NCBI GenBank assembly: GCA_018398585.1
Contig: JAGTTD010000006.1
Location: 6,336,501-6,400,500 of the forward strand
DNA: 64,000 nt
Direction: 5' to 3'
DNA from: Simmondsia chinensis
Taxonomy: Eukaryota > Streptophyta > Magnoliopsida > Caryophyllales > Simmondsiaceae
Shown: one piece after another, positions 39,954 through 53,520 of the stretch
How the letters are laid out: every line of letters starts with the position of its first letter
Position numbering within the stretch: position 1 is the first letter of the stretch
The notes under the pieces: generated by a model
Seen by the model: only the letters and a program-made list of their open reading frames with translations
What the model was told of the DNA's origin: nothing
Databases searched by the model: none
Translations under genes and position numbers: made by a program

Positions 39954-41078
39954 ACCTATAGAAAACATGACCCAAATAGGTGTCGCTTCTACTTTGAAAT
40001 TTTGGATTACAATCTCTACTCAATACACAAAACCTTCTCTCCCAATTTCTCATCCAATTGCCGATATTACACAGTAAACAACCAACTCTACCTGGTATGG
40101 CTTTGGACAGAGAAAGCTACAACTCATTCACAATGCAACTTCTGTACGACTCAAATTGCAAACACATAACCATAACACCCAAGCACGACTCTACGGTAGA
40201 GTTTTACCTTAATATCACATCCAAGTGCCCTCAAAGCTCCCTTTAGGCATCCCACCTTTCTCCGCACTATTCCTCTCATCCTCCACACCTTCATAAAAAT
40301 ATTCATCAGAACATTTACGACAAAATATTTAAAAATTTACAAAAAATATCCCTTCTAACTTTTGCTAGCCAGGATTTGGCAGCCAATCATATTATCACAA
40401 TATGCCTGCTTTTTGTTTTTTTTATTTTTACATTGACAAGGGATACAATATAATTACGGCACAAAAAAAACTAACATTTACGGAGGGGAAAGATGAGCAC
40501 CAAAGCTTAGACTTCTTCATATCCACTTCGCATAAGAAGAAGAATCAGAGTCTTCTGAGGATTAACCAATCTAGGTTCAATTTTAGTTCTAACGCAGTTA
40601 GGCGACCATCGACGAACTGTACCAACAAACAGTTCCCACATCCAATTTGAGGCTCGAGAAACAAACACAGCTATCATTAAGCAGTAAAAATGGAGAAACT
40701 GTAATCAATTTGTTGCACACCAGTTTCAAAGACCAAGTAGAAATTCGATATACCTGAAATCAAATCCTAAACTGATTCTTGGTAATCCGATCTATCTATC
40801 AATCACAAGAATGAAGCATAAGCACATCGGAAAAATAAGAGATTCCTATATAAATAAAAATTGAGACACGAAAAATCCAACAATCTGGATAGTGCGTTTC
40901 AGTTTGGGAGTTTACAATGTACTTTTATCGTACAAAAGGTGCTAAAAGAGTATCCTTGCTCATCCAACACAAACGCAACCATAACATTCAATAGCTATGA
41001 AATTGACACTACACTCCATTCATTATATAACAACTGTTGCATATATGTATGTGTGTGTGTGTGTGTGCGTGAAACTCC
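39954..41078. other. No confident gene; possible small exon on the minus strand
   Basis: Minus-strand 40301-40221 is an 81-base block with AG before and GTAA after, open as VWRMRGIVRRKVGCLKGALR..., but nothing joins it. A (TG)n run is at 41048-41071. Otherwise AT-rich. Confidence 0.3.
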
Positions 41079-41560
41079 TCACAGACGTCCTCTCAATAAA
41101 GGAAATCCCAAGGCTTCAACCCGCGAGATGCAGAGAAGAGCGAGAGAGGAAGCCTGATCCCAAATGATGATGCCTGCACTCTCATGACCGACATTTGCAA
41201 GCCCATTAGCTGACCGATTTGCTTCTCTGAAAACGTGATTGAAAGAAATCTGGTCAAACGAAGAGCTAATGGTACATACGTCTTCTTCAATAATCGTGGT
41301 CTCAACATGGGTGGAATAAGAGCCATTAAGTTTCATAATAACAATCTCATTGTCACCTTCAAAAATAACCCTACAAGCCCCAGAGACCTAGCGGTGAAAA
41401 ACAATGCATCTCTAGCAGCAACCGCTTCGATCACAATAGCTGGGGCTCTCCCACGCTTTCTGGTCCCAATTATTTCCCCATGATTGTCACGAGCAATACA
41501 ACCGCTGATGCCATACTCCCTCGCAGTGGTCAATATCACAATGGTCAATATCACTATACT
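41079..41560 (-). pseudogene. RNase H-like (RVT_3 type) relic
   Basis: Two frames on the minus strand join at about 41335. The first reads YGISGCIARDNHGEIIGTRK and VIEAVAARDALFFTARSLGL; the second VIFEGDNEIVIMKLNGS, then DQISFNHVFREANRSANGLA. These match the plant RNase H family found at the end of L1 LINEs and in related host genes (AExxAxxxAL, the D of EGDN and the final HVxREANxxAHxLA with H and A/N changes). One frameshift makes it a pseudogene. Confidence 0.75.
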
Positions 41561-43619
41561 TCCCTATATATCATGAACTTGGTGGGAAAATAGCACAATC
41601 GCAGGTGTCAATATCTCTACAGAAGAAGAGGAAACCATAAATCAAGCCCCCTATCGTATCGCATCATGGTCACAGTGATGGCAGGTATTGTATACAAAAG
41701 TACACACTATATCTGACAATTAAATGTAACCACCTCTGATATATTTAAGCTGTCAACTATTAATGGGTAAACCTGCTGAACATTTAAGGAACTACTCGTA
41801 TTGGAGGTTGACTGCAGTTCTTTCATGTTCATTATTGAGACTCAATACCTTATCAAGCCGAGTGTGAGCGGGTCCATAAACTTAGTGAGTTAAGTTCAAA
41901 TAAGGGATTGCCCTGCCGTTAAAAGTTCACGAACAATATGATAAGGGCTCGTTAAAAGCTTGGTAGGAACTCATTTAAGAGCAGCTCTAAAAAAAGTGAA
42001 AGGGTGACGCCACAAAACTGGTTCAATAAAAACTTGACGGTAATAAAAACTTGACGGTAAATCGAATATCTTGACTCGATAGCAAGCTTGAGCCAATATC
42101 CATTATGAGCTCAATTTGCCTTGATAACAAGTGGGGATCAACTTGATAACAAGCCTGAACTGGCTCGATTAGATTAACGAGTTGAGCATCAAACACATCA
42201 AAATTTTGTCGAATCAAGATCAAATAAAGGTACAGAAGCTCAATAAGAGCTCAACTCAAACCCAAGCATGCTCAACTCGGCTCTTATCATCATACACAAA
42301 GGGCTGACCTAAATGCATGTATAATTACTAACCTTATAGGATCAGTAATTTCAATTAAAAAAAACAAAAAACTTGATAAATTGCAGAATCGCTGACCTTG
42401 AGAAAGAAGTGAGAAAAGCTTCAGGGACGAAAGAGAGATCTTGGGGAAAAGGAAACATGGGAACCTACAATACCCCGTACGCCGCGTCTTATCTTCCGAG
42501 GTATTGAAACACAAACTAAACCAACAGTAAGATAAGCATGAAAATTAAAGCTTCTACAAATACAGGTACACTGATACATTAAAACAACCCTCCAACTATG
42601 TCTGTCTCCCTCCCTCCTCCTTTGTCCGGGCTTGGGACCGGCTGTGTCGCTAAAAACAATTAAAAGAGAGAATCTTTTGACACAGGCGGAGTTACAAATT
42701 GGCAACCTAACCTCAACCTCACAAGATAAGGTTCACGCCAACATTCAACAAATCATTCCAACTCAGAGAAACGCAAAGTCAAATTAACCAAATATATAAT
42801 AGAACTAACCAATGGCATCTTTGCACAACTATTTTGTAACATGAAATCAAAGACTACACAGGAAACAAAGCAAAACGCAAACATAGCAAAAGAAACCGTT
42901 TGTAAAGAGTAGTTGGCATCTCTAACAGAATCAAAGATGCCAATACTCGACAACTCAAAAGTAGAAGCAGTATATACATATTACCTGACACTAAATCCAC
43001 CACGCAGCAAACAAGACATTGAAATATGCCCCTTTTTTACAGATTCGGGCAACCCAAAAGTGAACACAAATCAGGGCAGGATGAAGGGAGCACAAATACA
43101 CACACACACGCACACAGAGAGAGAAAGAAGTACCATTGAACCAGTGTATTCAGCAACCTCAACACCCTAACCAGTCAAAAATATTCCAAATCTACAAAAT
43201 CCATTATGCCATAGATATGCATCATCCCTAAAATAAAACTAGCAAAAGAATGAACGACAAAGGCATAAGAAAAAGTATCCTCAATTAAAAATCTTGCAGC
43301 TATGTAAACAGAGCAAATACAGAAAAACAAAAAAAAATCAAAATCACAATAATCAGAAGCACCTGGGTGAAGTACAATGATTGAAACAATAACCCAAAAG
43401 ACAAACGTAGATAAGGCCCCTGCATCCCTAATACGCACAAAGCCTAAAAATGAAAAAGCAGAAGGAAAAAACCGCAACAAATCAAAAGCTCAACAAACCA
43501 GATACCAGACAAATAGCCACACAAGCTACTACCTAACTTCTGCAAATTAGACAGTGCCAAAGAACTAACAAGTGGCGAGGAAGCAGTGATTAGAGCATCA
43601 GAAATCAATATAAAGATAC
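41561..43619. other. No gene seen; degenerate repeat rich in GAGCTC/CTCGAT words
   Basis: 41860-42290 contains many AGCTCAA, CTTGATAAC and GGCTCG phrases that look like a decayed repeat, but no boundaries could be set. 42036-42059 has a short direct repeat (AATAAAAACTTGACGGT twice). 43098-43124 is an (AC)n then (AG)n run. No coding signal. Confidence 0.4.
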
Positions 43620-46600
43620 AACCTGCCCGTGACACTTCAAATCACAAGATACCCCACCTGGAGGAAACATTCTATCCCAGTTCATCTAACAACCTAGACA
43701 CAGAAATCAATGATGATATAGCACTGGCCCCTAGGGTAATCTGCATGAATAAAATGTTAAAAGATCATAACTTTTCAAAGGAACACAAAGCATAAATTAG
43801 GAATTTGACTAGCAAACAGTCATTTCCAGAATTCAAAAATCCCACATTGCCGTCAGCTATGAGCTTCAATTTCATCAGACAGGAGCTGGAAAGGTAACAG
43901 AAAGAAGACTTTCCAGTCCACAAACAAACAAATAAGGAAAATGCAGAAACACAGAAAACCAGGACAATAATCTGACGTCTCAAAAAGCACTTTGTCTAAT
44001 GTAAGAAGTGACGGGGAAAATACGCAGACCAACTCCTAAGCATATATATAAGAAATAAAACGAATGAAGAGAAACACAAAAGCAATTAGCTCCCTACCGT
44101 GAAAGTTGAATGTCTAGGACTCACTTGGTATCTACCAAAGGAACAATATCCTATGCACTCCTAAGCTTCTGCAGAATCACACAACAGACATCTCCAGAAG
44201 AAAAGCAGAAAAGCATGCTCTAACAGAATCATCGGAAGCTCAAGAAATATGCACAACTCCAATCATCTGCACTGTTCTTGACCTCGTCTAATCCAATACT
44301 CAAAGGAACACGGAAAGCTTAAATGAAATCCAAAGGAGATCACAGCAGTGAAGCACTGATCATACCATTCAATTAAATTACATGCAGATGGCATACGTCA
44401 AAAGAGCAGTATAAAGGGCAGCTGCAAGAGATTATCTGAAAATGAGACAGACCTGGTCCCAAAAATCATAATACAACATTGGCATATCAAAGTCAAGCAA
44501 GAGAGAGAACTCCTCACAGCTAGCAGGATGCAATAACTAAACTAAAGCTCTTTCCAACTTTGAATCTCAGTAAATAATAGCAAAGTAGGTAAATTAATAG
44601 CATCTCTGAGTTGAGCAAATAGGCCACCAAACAACATGCCTCATGGAGAACAACACTGCAACAATTTACCCAAAGCTATCTCACCTGTATTAGGACCCCC
44701 ATATGTACACCTACCCATGGACAGAGATCTCCAACTTCAAGTAACAAGTTGAATTGACTTATGGCACCTACAAATTAAGAAATATAAATACGCAGTAAAA
44801 TAGATCGAGTGTAGAGCAACTTTGCACATTGACATGACATGCATACATTGTAGGGTATTCTAGACCACCTAGCAGCAAGTGAATTCCTCTCAACAAAACA
44901 CTGCGTTGCTTATCATGTCAACACAAACAGCTCTGCAAACTGGGCTGCACAGACAAGTAATCGATTTGAGGGAGACCAAGACATCATATACAAAGTCACC
45001 ATCCGTGCATACCAGTTGTGGCCGACAAGAAAGAGCACCCATACAACTTAACATGAAAGCATCACGAATCAATATATGATAAGTCAGATACTGTCGGATA
45101 ACATTTCAGCAAGAACCTTCACCAATCTGGAAATATGTCGCCATGGCATCCACAATAGTTGTTATCCACTTCCTCCAAAAAGTTATCATAAATTCAAAAC
45201 ATTGCCACAAAATCCCGTCTTCCTGAGATAACAAGAATACAAGCCTTACAGTACTCATCATTCAGAGGAAGAGCAGAATGTAACCATCATCCAAATAGGA
45301 TACAAGTGAATCATTAAAATGCAAGCAACAGACATCCCGGCAACCATGAGCAGTCCCCAAACTGCAGTGATGCCAGATGATAAAAGAAAATTGCTCAAAA
45401 AATATTCACAACTAAAATAAATACGGCCGGATTCGCACCTGATGAGATTTCAAGATTCTTGATGATGCTGATCTAAAGATGCTTTAGCTAACAGAAATCA
45501 ATAGACAAACTAATGCTCACTGTGCAATCCCAGATAACTCTGCTCCACATCTGGCCCTTGGGTCCCGCCATTCTAAAATCACAGTACAGCCAAGAAAGAA
45601 AGCTCCAAGACAAACACAATACATTGAGAGAGAGCATAGCATCACATACTATCCACAAGGCCGATAAGAAAAGCAGGGTCAGCAGGAATCCTTGAAAAAG
45701 CAGGTGACTAGAGAAAATATAAACCATAAAACATAGAGAAGACATCCCCCAACAAATTGCATACATACATTGTACTGTAACCTAGCCATCTGTGGGGAAA
45801 TAAGTATCTGCTCTTCACATACCCATTATCAGACAAGATGTTTCTCCTTGTGCTAGTTCTCATAGACCATGATCACCCTAAGGCTTCACATGATAAAGGA
45901 CAACGCATCAAAAGAAAGTCAGAATATCCTCCTTCCTATTCCAGTTCATCTAATGATTCAGCACTGAACTTCTTTTCGCCTGGTCTAGATGCAGATTTTA
46001 CCAGCTCAAGTATGGCTCAACACTTCAAATAACAAAATATCACAGCTGGAAAAAACTTTCTATCCCAGCTCATCCAACAATACAACACTGAACTTTTGGG
46101 TTGTTGTAGATGCAGTTTTTACCAATTGGAATCATATCAGAGGTATGGCTTGACACTAGGAAACAAGAGTGCCGAGTTATAGAGAACACACAGAAAGCAA
46201 TGATGATATATCACTGTCCCTTTAGTGTAAGCTGCATGAATTAAATGTCAAGATCATAACAACTTCGGCACTCATCCACCTATCTCCCGCCACATCAAGG
46301 AACACGAAGCATAATTAGAAATTCCACAAGCAAACAGTCGTTTCCCGAACTTATCCACCCACGTGCCAAATTAGCAAGGGAAACTCAAGAATCCCACATT
46401 GCCGTTAGGTCAACTCTTCAATTTTGTCTGACATGGCTGGAAAGAACATAAGGAAGACTTTTAAAATCCACGAACAAACAAATTGGGAAAATGCAGAAAC
46501 AAAGAAAACCAGGACAATAATCTAATGTCTCAAAAAGCAACTCGTCTCAATGTAGCAAATAACAAGGAAAACACAAGGACCATTTCCTAAGCCACATATA

Positions 46601-48436
46601 AGAAATAAAACTAGTGAAGAGAGACACAAAAGCACTAAGCTCCCTACCATGGAAGCTGGATGTCTAGGACTCGCTGGTGTCTACCAAATGAACAACATCT
46701 TACGCACTCTTGAGCTTCCACAGAATCACACAACTCCAATCATCTACAGTGTTCTTGACCTCATATAATCCACTACTCAAAAGGAACAAGTAGATCATGC
46801 AATCCAAAGGAAACCACTGCAGTGGAACACTGGCCAGTACCATTCAATTAAATTACATGCACAAAACTTTATGTTAAAAGAACAGGCTAAAGGGCAGCTG
46901 CAAGAAATCATTTGAAAGATAAGACAAACCTGTTTCCTGATCATTGACCTATCCAAGTTAAGCAAGAAATCAAACTCCTCACAGCCAGAAGTAATAGCAG
47001 GATGCAATAACTAAAGGCCTTTCCAACTTTGAATCTCAGTGCACAATAGCAAAGTAGGTAAATTTGTTGCATGTCTGAGAAGAGGAAATAAGCTACCAAA
47101 CAACATGCCTCATGGAGAACGACACTGCAACAATTTACCCAAAAGTATTCCAATGTATTAGGGCCCATATATAGCCCAACCATGGACACAGATCTCCAAC
47201 TTCGAGTATCAAGTTGAACGTGGCACCTTCAAAGCAGATACATGAACATGAAGTCCAATAGATAAAAAGTGTCGAGCAACTTCACACACTGACATGTCTA
47301 AACATGCAAACAACCTAGACCAACCTAGCAGCAACAGAAGTCATCTTAAGTAAGGCACTGGGTTACTTATCATATCAACACAAACAACCGTGCGAACTGG
47401 ACTGTGGGCGTGTAATCAATTTGAGAGACCAAAAAAGCAACACTTGTACAAAATGACCATCCGTGCATACCAGTTGTGGCCAAGAAGAAAGAGCATCCGT
47501 AAAACTTGACATGAAACAAAATAACCATCCGTGCATACCAGTTGTGGCCAAGAAGAAAGAGCATCCATAAAACTTGACATGAAACCATGACAACTGAATA
47601 TATGATAAGCCAGATACAGTCAAATACCATTTCAGCAAGAACCTTAACCGATCTGGAAATATGTCACCATGTCCACCACAGCTGTTCCGCACTTCCTCCA
47701 AAAAGTTGACATCATACATTCAAAGCATTGCCACACTGAGATAAGAAGGATACAAGCCTTGCACATCTCATCATTCAGAGCAAGAACATAATAAGCAGAG
47801 ACCATTATCCAAATAGGGCACAAGTGAACTCTTAAAATGCAAGCAACTGACATCCTGGCAACCATGAGCAGTCGCCAAACTGCAGTCATGCCAAATGATA
47901 AGCAAAAATTGCTCAAGGTCTTTTCACAATTTTGATTAATAAGGCTGGATTCACACCTCATGAGACTTCAAGATTCTTAATGATGCTGATTATAAAGATG
48001 CTTCAGCTAACAACAATAGTAAATACACAAACTAACGCTGACTGTGCAGACAAGGATAACTCTGCTCTGCATCTTGCCATTGGATCCCACTATTCTGAAA
48101 ACATAGTACAGCCAAAAAAAAGGAAGTTCCAAGACAACAGAATACAATGAGAGAAAGGATAGCATCGCATACTATCCACAAGACCGACAAGAAAAGCAGG
48201 GCCGGAAGGAATCCTTGAACAAGCAAGCAACAACAGAAAACATAAACCATAAGGAACATAGAGAAGACATCCCCCACCAACACACATATACATTATAACG
48301 CAACCTAGCCACTTACTGGGAAGTATCTGCTCTTCACATACCCCATCATCACACAAGATGTTTCTCCATGTGCTAGTTCTCATAGACGACCACGATCATG
48401 GTAATGAGGCTTCACATGATAAAGGACAATGCATCA
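43620..48436. repeat. Tandem pair of diverged ~2.3-2.4 kb units
   Basis: Unit 1 (about 43620-45905) and unit 2 (about 46020-48436) run parallel. Shared landmarks include AAACCAGGACAATAATCT (43957 and 46508), CATGCCTCATGGAGAAC (44636 and 47104), CCATCCGTGCATACCAGTTG (44999 and 47458), GCCAAACTGCAGT-like (45357 and 47875), and CACATGATAAAGGACAA (45887 and 48413). No reading frame is conserved between units, so the block looks non-coding. The sequence is A/C-rich on the plus strand throughout. Confidence 0.8.
47452..47586. repeat. 63-bp local tandem duplication inside unit 2
   Basis: The block ACCATCCGTGCATACCAGTT ... GAGCATCC(A/G)TAAAACTTGACATGAAAC occurs twice head to tail. Unit 1 has it once (44998-45058). 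Confidence 0.85.
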
Positions 48437-48449
48437 AATTGCAGACAGC

Positions 48450-51400
48450 AGTAGGATATGATAGCTCATCATCCCCTAATCCTGATGGGTGCAAACCAAA
48501 ATTATAATTTCAGAACATGGACAATGGATGAGAATTCTCCCTCCACTGCATGGGGGCATACCAACTACACAAAACCTTGTACGCCACATGAAGTACATAA
48601 AACAGTGGGGTCACTTGACAATAAGAAATTAAATGCAGACGTTTAAAACAACTATTCAACAGAGAACTTCCCCATCCCTGCAGGAAACATGTCGTAGTCA
48701 ACAGTAAAAACATGAGGAAGCACTACTACCCGATCATCGAAAAAGCAGAGGGACCATGAGACTACGAAAGAGACCTCATAACTACACATCCCTTTTCAAG
48801 ACTGCTGACAAAAACCCTCCACAGCATCAAGCAAGGGACAGAAAGTTGATCGTGACGTAGGAATAAGAAAGCGAACAAATACATCAAATTAAGCATCTTC
48901 AGACCAACATCTAACCCTAGCTCATCAAACTATCCATCACAGCACTTTCTTACTGTATTAGCCTTTTCCCAGCACCTGACCTATCACAGCAGAAATATGG
49001 CTCACCAGCAGGAAAGGAGACTTACAAATAGTTGGAATAGCTAGCCCAGAACTTAAAATCACGGAACAGGAAAGGGAAAATATGTACGCCATATTACTAA
49101 CAGAGCAACTATTGTCTACCAGGATTGCGCTTCATGCCTCACGGGTGTGAACGTAAAAACTCTTCAAATCCCAAACTAGCGCCACAGAAATGCCACGTGT
49201 TGCGAAATCTTCGAGCAAACAGGTTCGTTTCCAAGGCTCATGCATCTCCAAATCAAAATCTAAGAAACAAATTGCAAAATCAATTCCCCAACTCGCATCA
49301 GAGCATGGAAAGTGAACCATGCATTAGAATATAGAACAAGGTGAAAACAAATTTCCTCAACAAATCTCAGGAATCATTTGTTGATATTACTAGGAAGGCG
49401 CAACAGAGAAGTTTGTTCTTGCTTCTGGCGTAAGGCTGGCTTTTGGAGTTCTTATCAGCTTGAGTAAATTGGCATACTAGTCCACAAACCTTCTACAGAA
49501 CATGGAAAGAACACAGTTGAAGAAGAATCCCTCAACAGACTCACTAAACAAATATTCAACTAATACCACCCCCTCTGTAAAGCATAGAATTCACAACTCA
49601 ATACACAAGATTGATGAAGCCATATGTACAACTGCCTGAAAACAAAGATCTCCAATTCACGTCATTAACTACAGTTGTTCATATGGAACCTTCAAATCCG
49701 TATGGTAAAAATAAGTGGTCAAATATATCAAATATTACCCATGCAGATGCGATCTGAACATCTCTAGAGGAAGGGACAGTCCTCATGCAAAGAATACATG
49801 TCACAAAGGGAAAACCCATATATTTCATCCAATAACAAAATTGAGCAAGTAGAAGGGGCAACAATGATAGTGCAGTAACAGCCAACACATTTTTTCCTAG
49901 TTGTAAGTCAACAAGGGGAGCATTGTTACTACTGTAAAAGCGTGAAGATGCCCTGAGCCCACAAGATCAACCATATATCGTCAACGACTAGGCAGGAATC
50001 TTGATTAATCTGCAAATCTAACAGCGGGTTATCCACAGAGATCTTCACTCAAGAAATATTTTGAAATTCACTTAAAATGTGACACACTTACCCTATTCCA
50101 CTTCCATCAACTCTGTCACATAAAATTGCCCTTCTGTAACAAGATGAAAATGAGTTTCAGGCCTCTTCAAGTCCAAGAAACCAAGAAGCAAAAGGTCTAC
50201 TATAGATTGAGCAGAGATATGGTCAATGACCAATCACTATCATCACAACTTACGACAGCAAACCCTTAAGATCGAAACAGTCATCCTCCTACACTGCACT
50301 GAAAGTGGCGTTTTAAGCCTGAGGTGGCACTGAATTAGGCAGAGCAGCATGAGATGGCATTTTGCCCTTTTGAGGCACTGGGATTGTTGTTGCTGTTGTT
50401 GTTGTTGTAGCATGAGACGGCATTCTAAGCACAAAAGGTGGCTTTTTTAAGCAAGAGGCGGCACAGAATTAGGTAAAGTAGCACAAGGTAGCATTTTAAG
50501 TATGAGCTTCGGCCCAAAGTTGGCGAAACAACACGAGGTGGCGCCAAAGTAGGTGAATCAGCACGAGGTGGCACTATTAAGTGTGAGGTTTGGCACAAGT
50601 TGGCGAATCAACACGAGGTGGTGCCGAAGTAGGTGAATCAGCACGAGGTGGCACTATTAAGCACGAGTGGCATTTTAAGCACGAGGCGGCAATGAATTAG
50701 GCAAAGTAGCACGAGATGGCCTTTTAAGCACAAGGTCGTGTTTTTAAGCAAGAGATGGCACAAGAGTTAGGTGAAGTAGCACGAGGTGGCATTTTAAGCA
50801 TGAGGTTTGGCCAATTTTGTAGAATCCCGTTTGCAGCAAGAACGATGGAGAACAACCATAAGATGCCCAGCAATAACAAACCTCAAAAATAAATGTTTGC
50901 AGCAGAGACATGGAGGAGGACTTTATCTGACAACATATAGAAAGACATGACGCCTGACACCATCTACAGCAGCATGTTATATTCTCATAATGCTCTAGGA
51001 AGGAAGAGAACAAATCAAAAATAGCAGCTAAAAGTTTCCAGCTGCAGGTCAAGCCTGAACGCTAAGCCAACCAACGAAACTGAAAAGACAGACACCACAA
51101 CTTAACAGCTCAACATAGCCACGCGAGAGCAGTAACTTCAAACCAAGTCAGGGGAAAAACTTCACATAAAGCCTTAAGGTTTCAACAACTGATCATACGA
51201 AATACATAAGGAAACAATAAGCAGAATTCTCTAAGCAGAAGAATACCATGCACCATCTCAACCCATACTAAGAGAAAGGCACTTAGGCAACGAGCTTGCA
51301 GCACTGCCTAGATTCCTGCAGGCTTCAAGCGACAGCAGAGAGTAACTTTGATATTCTATCTACATGAACACCTGAATCACAATTATAGCACAGCAAGCAA

Positions 51401-53520
51401 GCTTGAGGAAGACAAGATGCATCAACAAATCAAGGAAAAGTGAGGACCATTCCTCAACAAGAAGCAGCTATACATAAAGAGAGGAAAAAACCCCAAGAGC
51501 TACAGCTACAAGATGCAGATGCTGCAGTTCCAAGCCACCTGGAAGTTTCCATACCATCGTGGACACACCCAGATATGCAAAACATCACCTTCTCAAGAAG
51601 TGTAGTAGCTAAACCTTCTTCTTTACAAACAGCAAGGCTGACATCAAAATATTGGATTGCTTGTACGGTGATACAGAGCAAATTTATCTTATATTCCTGT
51701 GTGCAAAGAAATAAAACTCGTAGACTGCAGAGCACTGAGCTTACTCGTAAATTATCCAGGAAGACCAAGTCAACCTTCGCACTAAAGCTATTCTCTAGCT
51801 TCCCTCAACCGTTGAACGTGATCCTGACAACTGCTTTCCCTAAGTCACCAAATGTTCAAAAACAGCTTCACAAACCAACCAGATATAAAAAAAACATAAT
51901 GATAACTCAAAAGGAACAAAAACCCAGAGGCAACAACAGCAGCTTACAAATGAGAACATATTATAATCACATCATCCACTTTGTATTCTAACCAATCCAT
52001 ATATAGCTTCAGATGGTAGCATTATATGATATCATAGCATCCCCCAATCTAGTGCGTGCAAACTAACATTGTAATTTCAGAACATGGACAACTGGATGAG
52101 AATCCTCGCTCCACTGCTCGGGGACACAGCAAACTATACCAAACCCTGTACACCACCTGAAGCACTTAAAATTGATGATAAGAATAAACTACAGAAGTTT
52201 AAAATGGCTATTGAACAGAGGAAACTTCCCCATCTCTGCAGGAAACATGCACTCAACGGTATAAACATGAGGACAGAGCAATGCTACCCAATCATCAAAA
52301 AAGCAGAAAGACCATGAAACAGACCTTCCATTTCAAGATTGCCAACAAAAGAACCTCAGACAGCATGAAGCAGGTAACAGAAAGTTAGGCACGATATAGG
52401 AATAAAAGAGAACAAGTAGATCAAACTAAGCATCTTGAAACCAACGTCCAATCCTAGCTCATCAAACAATCCAGCACTGCAGCTCTCTTAATGTATTGAA
52501 ACCTTTAAAACAACACCTGACTAGCGGAAATATAGCTCATCACCAGGAAAGAAGCGACTCACAAACAGTTGGAATAGCAGACCCACAACTCAAGATGACG
52601 GAACAGGAAAGGCATAAGACTGTAGACAGTATTACCAACACGGCAACTATAGTCACAATAGGGATCACAAGAACTCCATGATTCCCCAACCCCCGCCATG
52701 GAAATGCCACATTGCAGACAGCAACAGAGCTCTTCTCACTCACAAATCTTGACTAATCTGAAAATGTAAGACTAGGTCATCCACGGAGCTCTTTTCACTC
52801 ATGACGCAATAAAAGTAACTTCAAATGTGACACTTGTCCCTATTACTCACTTTGAAGTTTAGTCCACATGGACATCTACAACACAAACAGAGCACAGCTA
52901 GAAAGATTGAGGAAAAAAAGAAGCATCAAGAATCAAGGAAAAGTAAGTACCGTTCCTCAACAAGAAGAGATATACATAAAGAAAAACAGAACCCAAAACA
53001 GTCCTTCAACTTCAGAATGGAGTCCAGACAAAATGCAGTTATTAAAGTGTTACCCACACCAAGAAGTTTCCATACCATTGCGCAGACACCAACATATGCA
53101 GAATATCAGTCTTTCAAAGTATGGAGTAGTTAAACATCCTGTTAACAAAAATGGGAACAGCAACGCTGACATCAAAATATTGGCTCGCTTATAAGAGGAT
53201 ACAAAGCAAATTCATCTTACATTCCTGTATGCAACGGAATAAAAATCACAAATTGCAAAGCTTCGAGCTTACTAGTAAATCATCCAGAAAAACAAATTAG
53301 GCCTCCAACACTTAGCTTGTCTCTAGCTTCCTTCAACAGTTGAACACGATCCAGACAACCACTTCCACCAAGTCATCAAAATGTTCAAGAACAGCTTCAT
53401 GAACAAACCATATATACAGAACATGATGACAACTCAAAAGGCACAAAAAACCAGAACCAACTGCTGCTACAGATGAGAATACATCATGATCACATCATCC
53501 ACTTAATATTCTGACCAGTC
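48450..53520. repeat. Second pair of diverged duplicated segments
   Basis: 48510-48770 matches 52070-52330 (AACATGGACAA(C)TGGATGAGAAT, AACTTCCCCATC(C/T)CTGCAGGAAAC). 48890-49075 matches 52425-52615 (AAGCATCTT, CCTAGCTCATCAAAC, GGAACAGGAAAGG). 51385-51990 matches 52890-53520 (AATCAAGGAAAAGT, TTCCTCAACAAGAAG). A further faint relative of the 44640 segment occurs near 49615-49700. No protein recognised. Confidence 0.7.
50290..50815. repeat. Minisatellite of GCACGAGGTGGCATTTTAAG-type units
   Basis: More than a dozen variants of a 20-40 bp unit containing GCACGAGGTGGC, followed by either ATTTTAAGCA or AAGTAGGTGAATCA. 50370-50411 inside it has GAGGCACTGGGATTGTTG and a GTT run, the end of an RTE/SINE tail, so a retroelement tail is embedded in or gave rise to part of the array. 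Confidence 0.85.

Noticed and set aside
40221..40301. Possible 81-base minus-strand exon flanked by AG and GTAA
   Set aside because: Open frame is short, no partner exons found and no family recognised.
43700..46400. C-box-like TGATGA strings suggesting box C/D snoRNAs in the duplicated region
   Set aside because: No D box at proper spacing, and the C-box-like strings are not preserved between the two units.
44879..48713. Several ORFs of 60-114 codons on both strands in the duplicated units
   Set aside because: None is conserved in frame between the two units, and none has a recognisable domain.
50243..50434. Minus-strand ORF with a polyglutamine stretch
   Set aside because: The Gln codons come from the GTT repeat at the end of a retroelement tail inside a minisatellite; no protein context.
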